NCBI RefSeq assembly: GCF_023195755.1
Contig: NZ_CP096203.1
Span: 3,224,001 to 3,288,000, forward strand
DNA from: Chryseobacterium nepalense
GTDB taxonomy: Bacteria > Bacteroidota > Bacteroidia > Flavobacteriales > Weeksellaceae
Direction of reading: 5' to 3'
DNA: 64,000 nt
The notes under the pieces were generated by a model. The model was given only the letters and a program-made list of their open reading frames with translations, made no database searches and was not told the DNA's origin. Both the position numbers and the translations under genes were made by a program. Below are positions 16,705 to 23,967 of this stretch, one piece after another. Position 1 is the first letter of the stretch. Each line of letters starts with the position of its first letter.

Positions 16705-17470
16705 TGTTTTTTTCTTTTAGTATAACATCAATTTTTTTAGAAATAATACTGTCCACATTAGGTTTACTAAATATGCTATCAATGTTTTTTTTGATACTCT
16801 GTTCTTTAACACCAATATTGTATCCTTCATTGAATTTGGATGTATCTGATAGTGCTTTTATTGATAATCCACTCCCTAATGTTATTAGTATTGTAGCAAT
16901 AACAGATATTGCAGATAATTTCTTTTCATTTTCTTTTATTCTTTTTAAAAGAGTACTTGGAGATAATAATTCTCCATTTAGATCATTTACATTACCAGCA
17001 GATATACTATTCTGCCCTTTGTGTTTCCCTGCATATGGTGTAGACTCACTTGTTAGTTCACTAAACCAAATCATAAAATAAGGAGAACCTTTGTCTAGTG
17101 TAATATTTGTTGGTCCTGCATTGTAAACAGAAAAAATTATTTTGCCACTAAATCCTGGATCGACGTGGAATCCAGAGACATTAATTAAACCTTTTATTTT
17201 TTGACTAAATTTAATAGAGATAAATGCCAAAATATTTTTAGGAATTGTAACGACTTCATCGGTAAGGAGTAGAGCAAATTGCCCGGGTTTTATAACAACT
17301 TGAGAGTTTTTATCATCAAGTATCTCTTTTTTACGATTTTTGGAATCAGTCAAATACACCTGATCACCGAGGGCGAGTTCGTATGCTACATTGTCGATTT
17401 TACTTTTATCATATTTATCAATACAATTAGGTAAAATAATTTCGAGTTCTTTTGTTCCTAAGTATGCCAT
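16691..17470 (-). CDS. dCTP deaminase/dUTPase-fold protein with C-terminal membrane segment
   Basis: The N-terminal ~165 residues resemble dCTP deaminase (trimeric dUTPase fold). They include VAYELALGDQVYLT, VVIKPGQFALLLTDEVVTIP, FISIKFSQKIKGLINVSGFHVDPGFSGKI (conserved G-hhVdPGF-G core) and the following ILFSVYNAGP-like strand. The known enzyme converts dCTP to dUTP. After residue ~170 comes an extension with one predicted transmembrane helix (LSAISVIATILITLGSGLSI, about 194-213) and a lysine-rich helical tail, so it may be tethered to the membrane. Related deaminases act in phage defence by depleting dCTP. Whether this one is catalytic needs a residue-level alignment, because I do not see the classical deaminase catalytic Glu with confidence. 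Confidence 0.7.
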   Translation of the reverse strand: MAYLGTKELEIILPNCIDKYDKSKIDNVAYELALGDQVYLTDSKNRKKEILDDKNSQVVIKPGQFALLLTDEVVTIPKNILAFISIKFSQKIKGLINVSGFHVDPGFSGKIIFSVYNAGPTNITLDKGSPYFMIWFSELTSESTPYAGKHKGQNSISAGNVNDLNGELLSPSTLLKRIKENEKKLSAISVIATILITLGSGLSIKALSDTSKFNEGYNIGVKEQSIKKNIDSIFSKPNVDSIISKKIDVILKEKNNEKK

Positions 17471-17536
17471 AATTTATCAAAGCGGTTATTGTTTTTTTTA
17501 TAAAATTAATATTTTTTTGTTAAAGACTTTAAATAT

Positions 17537-18565
17537 CTAATAACTTATTGTTTTTGAAATATTTTCATTGATTCCCCATTTCGGAGGAAACCAGTAATCT
17601 AACGGTTTTTTATTAGTTTTATACACCTGTTTTATTCTAATTCTATCACTATTTCCTTTGATTTCGGGGTGCTTGACCCGTGCATATTTATCAACTTCAC
17701 AAAAAATATTTTGACAATCAATTAATTGTAATTTTCTTCCCCATAATGTTTTGAATGTTAAACCTAACCTTTGAAATTCTTGTTCTTGTCTATCAGTCAT
17801 TAACTTTATTATTTCGATATGACTTAATCCCCCTGTATCTATAAAACATTTACTAATTCCGCCCTTAGCTCCGGGACCTGCTACAACAAACTCAGACTCA
17901 GAAAAGTCTAAAATGTTAGAGTAATTAATGTCAATTAATAACTGATAGGCTAGGAAATCTCCTAAACCGGGAAAACTTTTAATAATTTCAAAAGCTTGTT
18001 GCATTTTGTTTGAATCCATAAGTCTTTCGGTTAAATGGTTTTCTATCATAAACTTAATCAGCTCAAGATGGTTTGAATGTTTGCGAATATGACCAAATGC
18101 AGATTTACACGAAGGCATAATATAAGCTGCGGAATATATTGTCTTTTTTTCTAAAAAAGCGTGAGTTAATATATTATCATATTCTTCGATATTGAAATTT
18201 TCATATATAATCAAACCAATTTTAGATTGAAGTAATTCCCATGTTTCTATTTTATTAAATAATTTAAATAATAATACTCTAAATAATACTTCTTTAGGAC
18301 TAGAAGGTAAATTATCATTATAAATTACATTTTTTATAAGATATTGGCTAACTCTATCTGATGCTCGATATGTATTAGTAAATCTATATTTACTAATAAT
18401 ATTGTCGTTTGTCCAAGGGAAGGGCTCTCCGTCTATCCTATTAAAAAAGGTGTCCTGTCTTAATGTCGCAAATTTCCAGTAGGTATCATAAACATCCGTA
18501 GTTTTCGCAGGTGATAACGGTTTATATATTGTGATACTAGATTTCTTCGTAATATTATTAATCAT
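17537..18565 (-). CDS. Nucleotide-kinase-domain / base hypermodification family protein (HMUDK-helical type)
   Basis: A 342-residue, mostly helical protein. The segment FPWTNDNIISKYRFTNTYRA followed by SDRVSQYLI (about residues 49-76), then VLFRVLLFKLFNKIETWE, is the pattern of a family predicted by comparative genomics to act on hydroxymethyluracil or thymine in DNA (5-hmdU DNA kinase helical domain / thymine pyrophosphorylase group). A second conserved stretch, FPGLGDFLAYQLLIDINYS, near residue 200 resembles a helix-hairpin-helix-like element. It overlaps the thymidylate-synthase-like gene by eight bases. The partner gene choice agrees with a base-modification role; the reaction itself is inferred, not shown. 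Confidence 0.65.
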   Translation of the reverse strand: MINNITKKSSITIYKPLSPAKTTDVYDTYWKFATLRQDTFFNRIDGEPFPWTNDNIISKYRFTNTYRASDRVSQYLIKNVIYNDNLPSSPKEVLFRVLLFKLFNKIETWELLQSKIGLIIYENFNIEEYDNILTHAFLEKKTIYSAAYIMPSCKSAFGHIRKHSNHLELIKFMIENHLTERLMDSNKMQQAFEIIKSFPGLGDFLAYQLLIDINYSNILDFSESEFVVAGPGAKGGISKCFIDTGGLSHIEIIKLMTDRQEQEFQRLGLTFKTLWGRKLQLIDCQNIFCEVDKYARVKHPEIKGNSDRIRIKQVYKTNKKPLDYWFPPKWGINENISKTISY

Positions 18566-19307
18566 TTATTTTAATATTCATTTTACTGACTAATTTTTTT
18601 GCCTCATTTTTAGTAAGGTGATCAAGCTGTTCTACTCCAATAAAACAATTAAATCTTTCAAGTTCTAAATTTGTTTCTTTTGCTATAAATTTACCTAGGT
18701 TTATTAATCCTAACCAATTACCGTACGCTCTTTGATAGAGATATTGAACAGCATAAAAACTATTAAGAACAAGACCTCCTGATTCAGATCTGTAAAAAGT
18801 AACATGTTGAAGGCAAGGGAATCCTTGAAAGACCCCATTTTTATGATCTTTTAAGGGGTCAAAGATCGCAGCTTGAAGTTTAGATCTCCTCTTATTAGTC
18901 CCATTTAATGAGTCAATTATTATATCTAGTTGGTTTTTATTATTATCTTTATTCCCAAAGGATATCAAACGCTCGAAATAAGTTCCATTATTATTCCTAG
19001 AATCGATTTTTTTTAATCTTGGAAGAATTTGTGTGAGGTATTTATCAAACAAAACTTTCTTATCTCTTTCGTAATATTCATAAAGTGATTGTGGAAAGAT
19101 AGTCTCTGATACGACCTCCACAGAATCTAAACCGTGTGTTTTTAAATCAATGTTTAATGTGTTTTTAATATCATCTGTCTCGTCAAAGTTTGATAGAGTT
19201 AGTACCAAAGGCATGATTTCTTTTCCAGGATGATCAATTATCGACTGAAATATTTTTAACCAAGCAATTGATAGATTATTTTCATTAATTAGTATAGGAG
19301 TGCTCAT
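18558..19307 (-). CDS. Thymidylate-synthase-fold enzyme (possible pyrimidine hydroxymethylase)
   Basis: A 249-residue protein whose second half follows the thymidylate synthase core. GFPCLQHVTF at 163-172 has the nucleophilic Cys165, the Pro before it and the His after it. GGLVLNSFYAVQYLYQRAYG is followed by NWLGLINLGKFIAKE, where Asn197 sits like the nucleotide-contacting Asn of the family. The N-terminal half is diverged and it is not a normal ThyA. In phages, enzymes of this fold make hydroxymethyl-dUMP or hydroxymethyl-dCMP, and the neighbouring hypermodification-family gene suggests a similar job here. The gene lies 11 bases after the ImmA/IrrE gene in the leftward operon. Confidence 0.72.
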   Translation of the reverse strand: MSTPILINENNLSIAWLKIFQSIIDHPGKEIMPLVLTLSNFDETDDIKNTLNIDLKTHGLDSVEVVSETIFPQSLYEYYERDKKVLFDKYLTQILPRLKKIDSRNNNGTYFERLISFGNKDNNKNQLDIIIDSLNGTNKRRSKLQAAIFDPLKDHKNGVFQGFPCLQHVTFYRSESGGLVLNSFYAVQYLYQRAYGNWLGLINLGKFIAKETNLELERFNCFIGVEQLDHLTKNEAKKLVSKMNIKIND

Positions 19308-19318
19308 ATTATTATAAT

Positions 19319-20170
19319 TTAATTATCAAGATGTCTATACTCTGCAAATCCATTATAATTTTGTGGTTGTATTCTAATAAAAAAACTTTTTTCATTAATA
19401 TCAGAATATGCAGAAGAAATACCCGTTCTAGTAGCTACATACACATAACCTTCCTGTGTTTCTTTCTTTTTTTCAAGGAAGTCATTATCAACTGTAAATT
19501 CAGGAGGAAGAATTAAGTAATTTGAGATTTCTAAATCGACCGGTTTTGTTGATGTTTTGCCATCAACTATTTTGAAGTATGATTTTTTTTGAACATCACC
19601 AAAATATGATTTAAAAATTTTACTTGGTGTATGTTTTAATAATTCTACTGATTTTAGCTCGGTAATTAAACGATTAATTTTACAATGAGTTACCAAAGTT
19701 TGGTATCCCACTCCAAAAATTGAGCTTACTAAATAAAAATCAATTGGGGTAGCCGTATTAAAACTTAAATTTCTTTTTACAAATTCTGATTGAATTCCCC
19801 CTATTGGCATTAAAAGGGATGCAGAAAAAGTATCAACTAGAATTTCATCGCTGCTTTTATATAAACTATTTTCATCACTTTCGGATAAGATATCTATTTT
19901 TAAACCATGGTTAAACAGATGGTGACCAAGTTCATGTCCACAAGTAAATACCCTACGAGGATAAGGGCGTTGAGAAGAAATTAATATTTGTGGCGAATTA
20001 CCATTATTTACATATAAACCTTCCATGTTTATATCAACAAATCGCACATCAATTTCCATAGTGGAACAGACGTCATATATATTTAGTGGTTCATTCAAGC
20101 TAGCACCTAATCTAATTCTGGTTTCACTTGCCTTCCGTATTGCACTAGTGTATAAATTTCTTGATACCAT
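19319..20170 (-). CDS. ImmA/IrrE family metallopeptidase
   Basis: A 283-residue protein with the zinc motif CGHELGHHLFNH (about residues 88-99) of the ImmA/IrrE family, then EILVDTFSASLLMP, a typical downstream conserved stretch. Family members cleave or inactivate a partner XRE-type repressor to switch on a mobile element or defence operon. The partner is directly upstream: the XRE gene's stop overlaps this start by one base. The C-terminal ~120 residues have no family I can name. The pair is best read as the operon's switch. Confidence 0.88.
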   Translation of the reverse strand: MVSRNLYTSAIRKASETRIRLGASLNEPLNIYDVCSTMEIDVRFVDINMEGLYVNNGNSPQILISSQRPYPRRVFTCGHELGHHLFNHGLKIDILSESDENSLYKSSDEILVDTFSASLLMPIGGIQSEFVKRNLSFNTATPIDFYLVSSIFGVGYQTLVTHCKINRLITELKSVELLKHTPSKIFKSYFGDVQKKSYFKIVDGKTSTKPVDLEISNYLILPPEFTVDNDFLEKKKETQEGYVYVATRTGISSAYSDINEKSFFIRIQPQNYNGFAEYRHLDN

Positions 20171-20511
20171 TATTTATTAGGGAAGATTTTTAAAATTTCG
20201 AGTAATTTTTTCCTGTCATTTTCGTTCATTTTACTTAACTCACGTGCAGCAACTTTAAGTTGTTCATCCATTTCATTTTCTTCTTGACCATCTTTTAATA
20301 ATAACCAGGATGTACTAACTTTATATAATTTAGCAAATTGTATAATTTCTTCAGCGCTAACTTTACGTCGACCTGCTTCAATTTCCGAAATTGCAGGACG
20401 CGGTATATTTAACATTCGTGAAGCATTTTCTTGAGATAAACCAGCTAAACTCCTTGCTTCTTTTAGTCTCTCGGCTATCTTTTCTCTTTCAGATAGATTA
20501 GTGTTGCTCAT
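20170..20511 (-). CDS. XRE-family transcriptional regulator
   Basis: A 113-residue protein with an N-terminal helix-turn-helix (residues ~10-65: IAERLKEARSLAGLSQENAS, then MLNIPRPAISEIEAGRRKVS) of the Cro/CI type and a short helical C-terminus. It probably binds the CTTAC/GTAAG palindromes at 20794-20820 that overlap the operon promoter; that assignment is inferred from position. It is translationally coupled to the ImmA/IrrE gene downstream and overlaps the upstream 94-residue gene by 14 bases. Confidence 0.88.
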   Translation of the reverse strand: MSNTNLSEREKIAERLKEARSLAGLSQENASRMLNIPRPAISEIEAGRRKVSAEEIIQFAKLYKVSTSWLLLKDGQEENEMDEQLKVAARELSKMNENDRKKLLEILKIFPNK

Positions 20512-20782
20512 ATTTTCCTTCTTTAATAAGTTTACTCACTGCATTTTTAATTGATAGTTGTTGTCTCGTTTTATTATCGTGGAAAATATAACATTCAATA
20601 GGAATATAATATCCGGTTCTTACTTCAATTTCTGGAATAATTGAAACTAGGATTTGGCTCATTATATATTTTCCTGGACAAAAATCTGAACTAACGTCTT
20701 CTTTTAAATTTTGCTGTTCGCAGACCTCTTTGATTACTTTAATTAATTCAGTTTCAATTTCTGTATTTTTTGGTGTTTTCAT
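20498..20782 (-). CDS. First gene of the island 1 modification operon, unknown
   Basis: A 94-residue protein that I do not recognise. The sequence is a charged N-terminal helix (EIETELIKVIKEVCEQQNLK) followed by a strand-rich part, SQILVSIIPEIEVRTGYYIP, and a positively charged C-terminus. It has no signal peptide or membrane helix. It overlaps the XRE gene by 14 bases and starts about 10 bases after the likely transcription start, so it leads the operon. A role as co-regulator or small accessory factor is only a guess. Confidence 0.65.
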   Translation of the reverse strand: MKTPKNTEIETELIKVIKEVCEQQNLKEDVSSDFCPGKYIMSQILVSIIPEIEVRTGYYIPIECYIFHDNKTRQQLSIKNAVSKLIKEGKYEQH

Positions 20783-20793
20783 TGTATGAATTT

Positions 20794-20828
20794 CTTACAA
20801 ATATAGTAAGATTTTCTTACAAAACAAA
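20794..20828 (-). promoter_or_regulatory. Promoter with overlapping three-half-site operator
   Basis: On the minus strand, TTTG (20825-20828), exactly 19 bases, then TATATTTG (20798-20805) make a full match to the Bacteroidetes promoter TTTG-N19-TAnnTTTG. Inside it lie three pentamers: CTTAC (20794-20798), GTAAG (20806-20810) and CTTAC (20816-20820). They form two overlapping inverted repeats with 7- and 5-base spacers. A repressor bound here would block the promoter; the XRE protein encoded second in the operon is the obvious candidate. Confidence 0.65.
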
Positions 20829-20838
20829 TTTTGTATGA

Positions 20839-21507
20839 TTAAATTAGATTTTCGTTTGTTTTAAATACAGTTTCTGTATCTAAACTATCTAAATAATGTT
20901 TTGTTATTGCAGTACTAGAATGTGATAGCATTTCAGATATTGTATCAATAGAAACTCCATTTCTTCTAAGTACTGTTGCATAAGAATCTCTCGCAGTTTT
21001 CAGTTGAAGAGTAATTGATAAATCAAGCCGTACTGATATTTGCTTCAGGGATTTGTTGATACTTTTTCTTACTTTCCGATTCATATAATCAAAGTTTTCG
21101 TCAGTATACCCATCTTTTAAAAATCCAAGTAAGAAAGGGCTATTTTTATCACCAACTTTACTTATAATATTTTCTACTTTTTGATTTATCGGAACAACAA
21201 TTTCCTGTCTCATTTTTTTTCTGGTATTCTCTGTTTTCTTTCTGAAAAATACAAAACAGTTACCTTTTCTCTGGTCCCATCTTAATCTTAAAAGATCGAC
21301 AAAGTTGATACCATTACATCGATACAGTAATTCCCAAATATCACGTGCGAACTCTTCATCATTACTCTCAAATTTATCCAAATTTATAATCTGAGATATT
21401 TCATTATTAGTAAAGGCTTGTTTTTTTGGAAAATATTCACAAATCGAATACCCACCTTTGCCAAAAGGATAGAAGTAACCGGTCGGTATTACGTTTTTCT
21501 TTTTCAT
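20839..21507 (-). pseudogene. Tyrosine recombinase, N-terminally truncated
   Basis: A 222-residue remnant holding only the catalytic domain of a phage-type integrase. The first catalytic Arg is in LLYRCNGINFVDLLRLRW. The second Arg is in TARDSYATVL, where the usual His of HxxR is replaced by Thr. The C-terminal HSSTAITKHYLD carries the nucleophilic Tyr. The N-terminal core-binding domain (~180 residues in relatives) is absent: in-frame stop codons occur 9 and 21 codons upstream of the ATG. It lies mid-island, divergent from the gene at 21733 and just upstream of the modification operon promoter. It is probably inactive. Confidence 0.7.
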
Positions 21508-21616
21508 GAAATAATTTCCAAAATTGTTAGATCATTGTTTTCTCTTGTAAAAACGTTTTTTGACTGTTTAATATGGATTTTCGTTCTAATACTTACGTTA
21601 TTACATTAAACATAGT

Positions 21617-21709
21617 GATTCCAAGGAATTAATTCTTCAGGATTATGAATATTATGATCAAAATGGTGACGGAATAAAAGAGAAAAGATTAGATTACTAT
21701 AAAAAATAA
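21617..21709 (+). pseudogene. C-terminal remnant of an unknown gene
   Basis: An open stretch of 30 codons ending in TAA with protein-like composition, including DYEYYDQNGDGIKEKRLDYY, which resembles a calcium-loop (D-x-N-G-D-G) segment. No start codon or upstream coding part exists; stops occur shortly upstream. It looks like debris at a recombination junction beside the broken integrase. Confidence 0.3.
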
Positions 21710-21732
21710 ACCACCGAAAACTCAAATCCATC

Positions 21733-22221
21733 ATGAATTATTTAAACTACCTTGAGAATCTTGATTTCGAATCAATGATTACAACTTCATTTCTAGTGCC
21801 TTTTTTCGCTATAATGGTGGTTATTAAAATTCTTTCAGCAATAATTTTTTCCTTCGTCCCGGATGATTATGACGATGATCCTTATCAAATTACTGTTTTT
21901 TCGAATGTACTTTTGTACTTTATTTTCTCTTTCTTTATTCTAACAGTATATGATTATAACGATAGGAGAGGTATGTTAGATTTCCGTTATTCTCAAAATA
22001 TATTTGATGAAAATTCTAAAGAATTCGTAGTGAAAGGAGATACTAAATTAGAAAACGATCAAAACATTAATACTGAAGATCTAAATTCTATTGAAAGTAA
22101 AACATTTTCTTGGGATGATATAGCAATTATACCCGAAGCTGAACGACTAATAAATAATGCAAACCTAACAGAGAAATATGTGGGATTATCGCCTGAAGAT
22201 ATCATCAAACTAAAAAGATAA
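21733..22221 (+). CDS. Small membrane protein, unknown
   Basis: A 162-residue protein with two predicted transmembrane helices (FLVPFFAIMVVIKILSAIIF, about residues 19-38, and VLLYFIFSFFILTVY, about 57-71) and an acidic cytoplasmic-type tail of about 85 residues. An acidic loop, PDDYDDDPY, separates the helices. I do not recognise a family. It is the first of three rightward genes: its stop overlaps the next start by one base, so the three form an operon. Confidence 0.6.
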   Translation: MNYLNYLENLDFESMITTSFLVPFFAIMVVIKILSAIIFSFVPDDYDDDPYQITVFSNVLLYFIFSFFILTVYDYNDRRGMLDFRYSQNIFDENSKEFVVKGDTKLENDQNINTEDLNSIESKTFSWDDIAIIPEAERLINNANLTEKYVGLSPEDIIKLKR

Positions 22222-22556
22222 TGAGTGACCCTAATCCCGATCCGTTATCCAAGGCTGAAAATAAGATTGATGTTGGAGTCACTGAATGTAAATGGTGTGG
22301 AAAAAAGATTGATATCAAAGCGATGATCTATACCTCAAAGGATTTGTTAGGGGTAATTGTAAAACCTAAGTCTGAAGACCCTTTGGAGATGATTGCTTCT
22401 GTAATGACGGTCTTAACAGTTAGTCCCAAAGCCTGCATTGAAAGTTATGAACTCCAAGATACTAATCAACATAAATATCAATTTATTGTAACCGATGAAA
22501 AAGAATTTTGTTCGTTAAAATGTGAAAAAGAATTCAAAAATAACAGAGGATATTAA
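22221..22556 (+). CDS. Zinc-ribbon-like small protein, unknown
   Basis: A 111-residue protein with two cysteine pairs spaced like a split zinc ribbon: CKWCGKK at about residues 23-29 and CSLKCEKEF at about 97-105. The middle is hydrophobic but not clearly membrane-spanning (LEMIASVMTVLTVSP). No family is recognised. It is coupled by a one-base overlap to the membrane protein gene before it. The metal binding is inferred from spacing alone. Confidence 0.6.
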   Translation: MSDPNPDPLSKAENKIDVGVTECKWCGKKIDIKAMIYTSKDLLGVIVKPKSEDPLEMIASVMTVLTVSPKACIESYELQDTNQHKYQFIVTDEKEFCSLKCEKEFKNNRGY

Positions 22557-22572
22557 AATTAAAAACAAACTT

Positions 22573-22845
22573 ATGAAAACACTATCACTTGCTGGAATTT
22601 TAATAAGTATTTTAGGAATCGTATTGTGCTTCAGAATTATTGATAATTATATCCAATACGGCGATAAACTTATAGAATATTTAAATTTAAACCACAAAGA
22701 AATTAAACACGAAATTTTCTCGGTAACTTCCGTTCTAGATACCGGTAGAACAATTTGTTTTGTTTTAATGGGTCTTTTTGTATTCCATCTTTTTATATGT
22801 ATTAAAGTTTATCGTTTCTACCGATATAAGGATTTAACTCCTTAA
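22573..22845 (+). CDS. Two-helix membrane protein, unknown
   Basis: A 90-residue protein starting MKTLSLAGILISILGIVLCF, with a first hydrophobic helix (residues 4-22) and a second near the C-terminus (GRTICFVLMGLFVFHLFICI, about 61-80). I prefer the ATG at 22573 because the region from an upstream ATG at 22522 overlaps the preceding gene and lacks protein character. It is last of the three-gene rightward unit and is followed by a strong two-way terminator. Function unknown. Confidence 0.55.
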   Translation: MKTLSLAGILISILGIVLCFRIIDNYIQYGDKLIEYLNLNHKEIKHEIFSVTSVLDTGRTICFVLMGLFVFHLFICIKVYRFYRYKDLTP

Positions 22846-22874
22846 TTTCCTACACGAGCAGTAATCAATCAAAT

Positions 22875-22913
22875 AAAAAATGAAGACAGAAAATATTTCT
22901 GTCTTCATTTTTT
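22875..22913. terminator. Bidirectional terminator
   Basis: An 18-base perfect inverted repeat (AAAAAATGAAGACAGAAA and its complement) with a three-base loop lies between the converging genes ending at 22845 and 23007. A-rich and T-rich ends allow termination in both directions. Confidence 0.85.
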
Positions 22914-23006
22914 AATAAAAATTATTCTTTTACGATACAGAATATTCAACATACTTAAACACAATATTTTGTCAGTCTATATTTCGATATTGAAATTGCT
23001 TAATCT

Positions 23007-23822
23007 TTAGATCGTTTCTTCAGCAATGTTTCGTAAGTTAATAAAAGTTGTAATTTCAGATAAGTGCGCCATTGAAGTTTTTGATGCAGTATTTCCGGTT
23101 AAGACACTATCTATTTCTATTATTATTTTATTTTCTAATACGCCTATTGTATAATTTAGTGATTGTATTTGATTTTTAGATATAAGTCCATATTCATCCT
23201 CACTAAAATGTTCTTTTAGTAACCGCATAATAGTTTTATCTTTACTCCAGTATTTTAGTTCTTTTCTATTCAAACTTACTTCGGCAATAAAAATAAGTCT
23301 ACTATAAAATAAAGTGAATGCAAAAAAGCTATAATATAATTTTTCGCCTAGAAAAGGTCTGTTATATGAAATCTTTACTTGTAAGTCGCTATAAAATTCG
23401 ATGAACTCTTCATTATTAATTTCACTTAACCCGTTGGAGATTTTATCCCAAATTACCGAATCTTTATTAGAATTTATTAAACTTTCTATTTCTTGCTCAG
23501 TATAAATGCTATAAGCAGTTAGTATAGATTTTGGAAATTTAAAATTAAATTCACAAATAAGATTCCAAACATCTTCTATTGCCTTAATTCTTCTTTCTTG
23601 GCTGAAATTATAACTAGACTTTTGCACATCTATTAAATTATTCAATATAGATGTCTTCTCACTTAGCTTGTTTTCTAAGGTTTTCAATTGTGATTCTGTA
23701 CTTAATCTCCACTTTTCATTTCCCCAATCGGATACCTTTTGTGCAAGAAACCCCACAAAAGCAGATATAACAATTGAAGAGCCCCCACAGTAAGCAATAA
23801 TTTCAGATACCGATATTTCCAT
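23007..23822 (-). CDS. Membrane-anchored coiled-coil protein next to Hachiman
   Basis: A protein of about 271 residues with an N-terminal hydrophobic segment (EIIAYCGGSSIVISAFVGFL, about residues 6-25 from the chosen start). A predicted coiled coil follows (LSTESQLKTLENKLSEKTSILNN), then a helical body. I chose the internal ATG at 23822 (MEISVSEI) because the six residues before it look like leader noise; the upstream ATG at 23840 is possible. The layout, one anchor helix plus a helical soluble part, occurs in many small proteins near defence systems, but I cannot name a family. It lies about 127 bases after hamB on the same strand, so cotranscription is possible but not shown. Confidence 0.55.
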   Translation of the reverse strand: MEISVSEIIAYCGGSSIVISAFVGFLAQKVSDWGNEKWRLSTESQLKTLENKLSEKTSILNNLIDVQKSSYNFSQERRIKAIEDVWNLICEFNFKFPKSILTAYSIYTEQEIESLINSNKDSVIWDKISNGLSEINNEEFIEFYSDLQVKISYNRPFLGEKLYYSFFAFTLFYSRLIFIAEVSLNRKELKYWSKDKTIMRLLKEHFSEDEYGLISKNQIQSLNYTIGVLENKIIIEIDSVLTGNTASKTSMAHLSEITTFINLRNIAEETI

Positions 23823-23967
23823 AAAAATTAGTTTTAACAAATATAAACAAAGCTATATTAGTTAACAAAGCTATTTCTACAACCTACATTTATTAGAAAT
23901 AGTTTTATAGAAATTAATCATTACAGTCAGTTTGGGACACAATTGTACTTCGGACATTTACAAGTAA

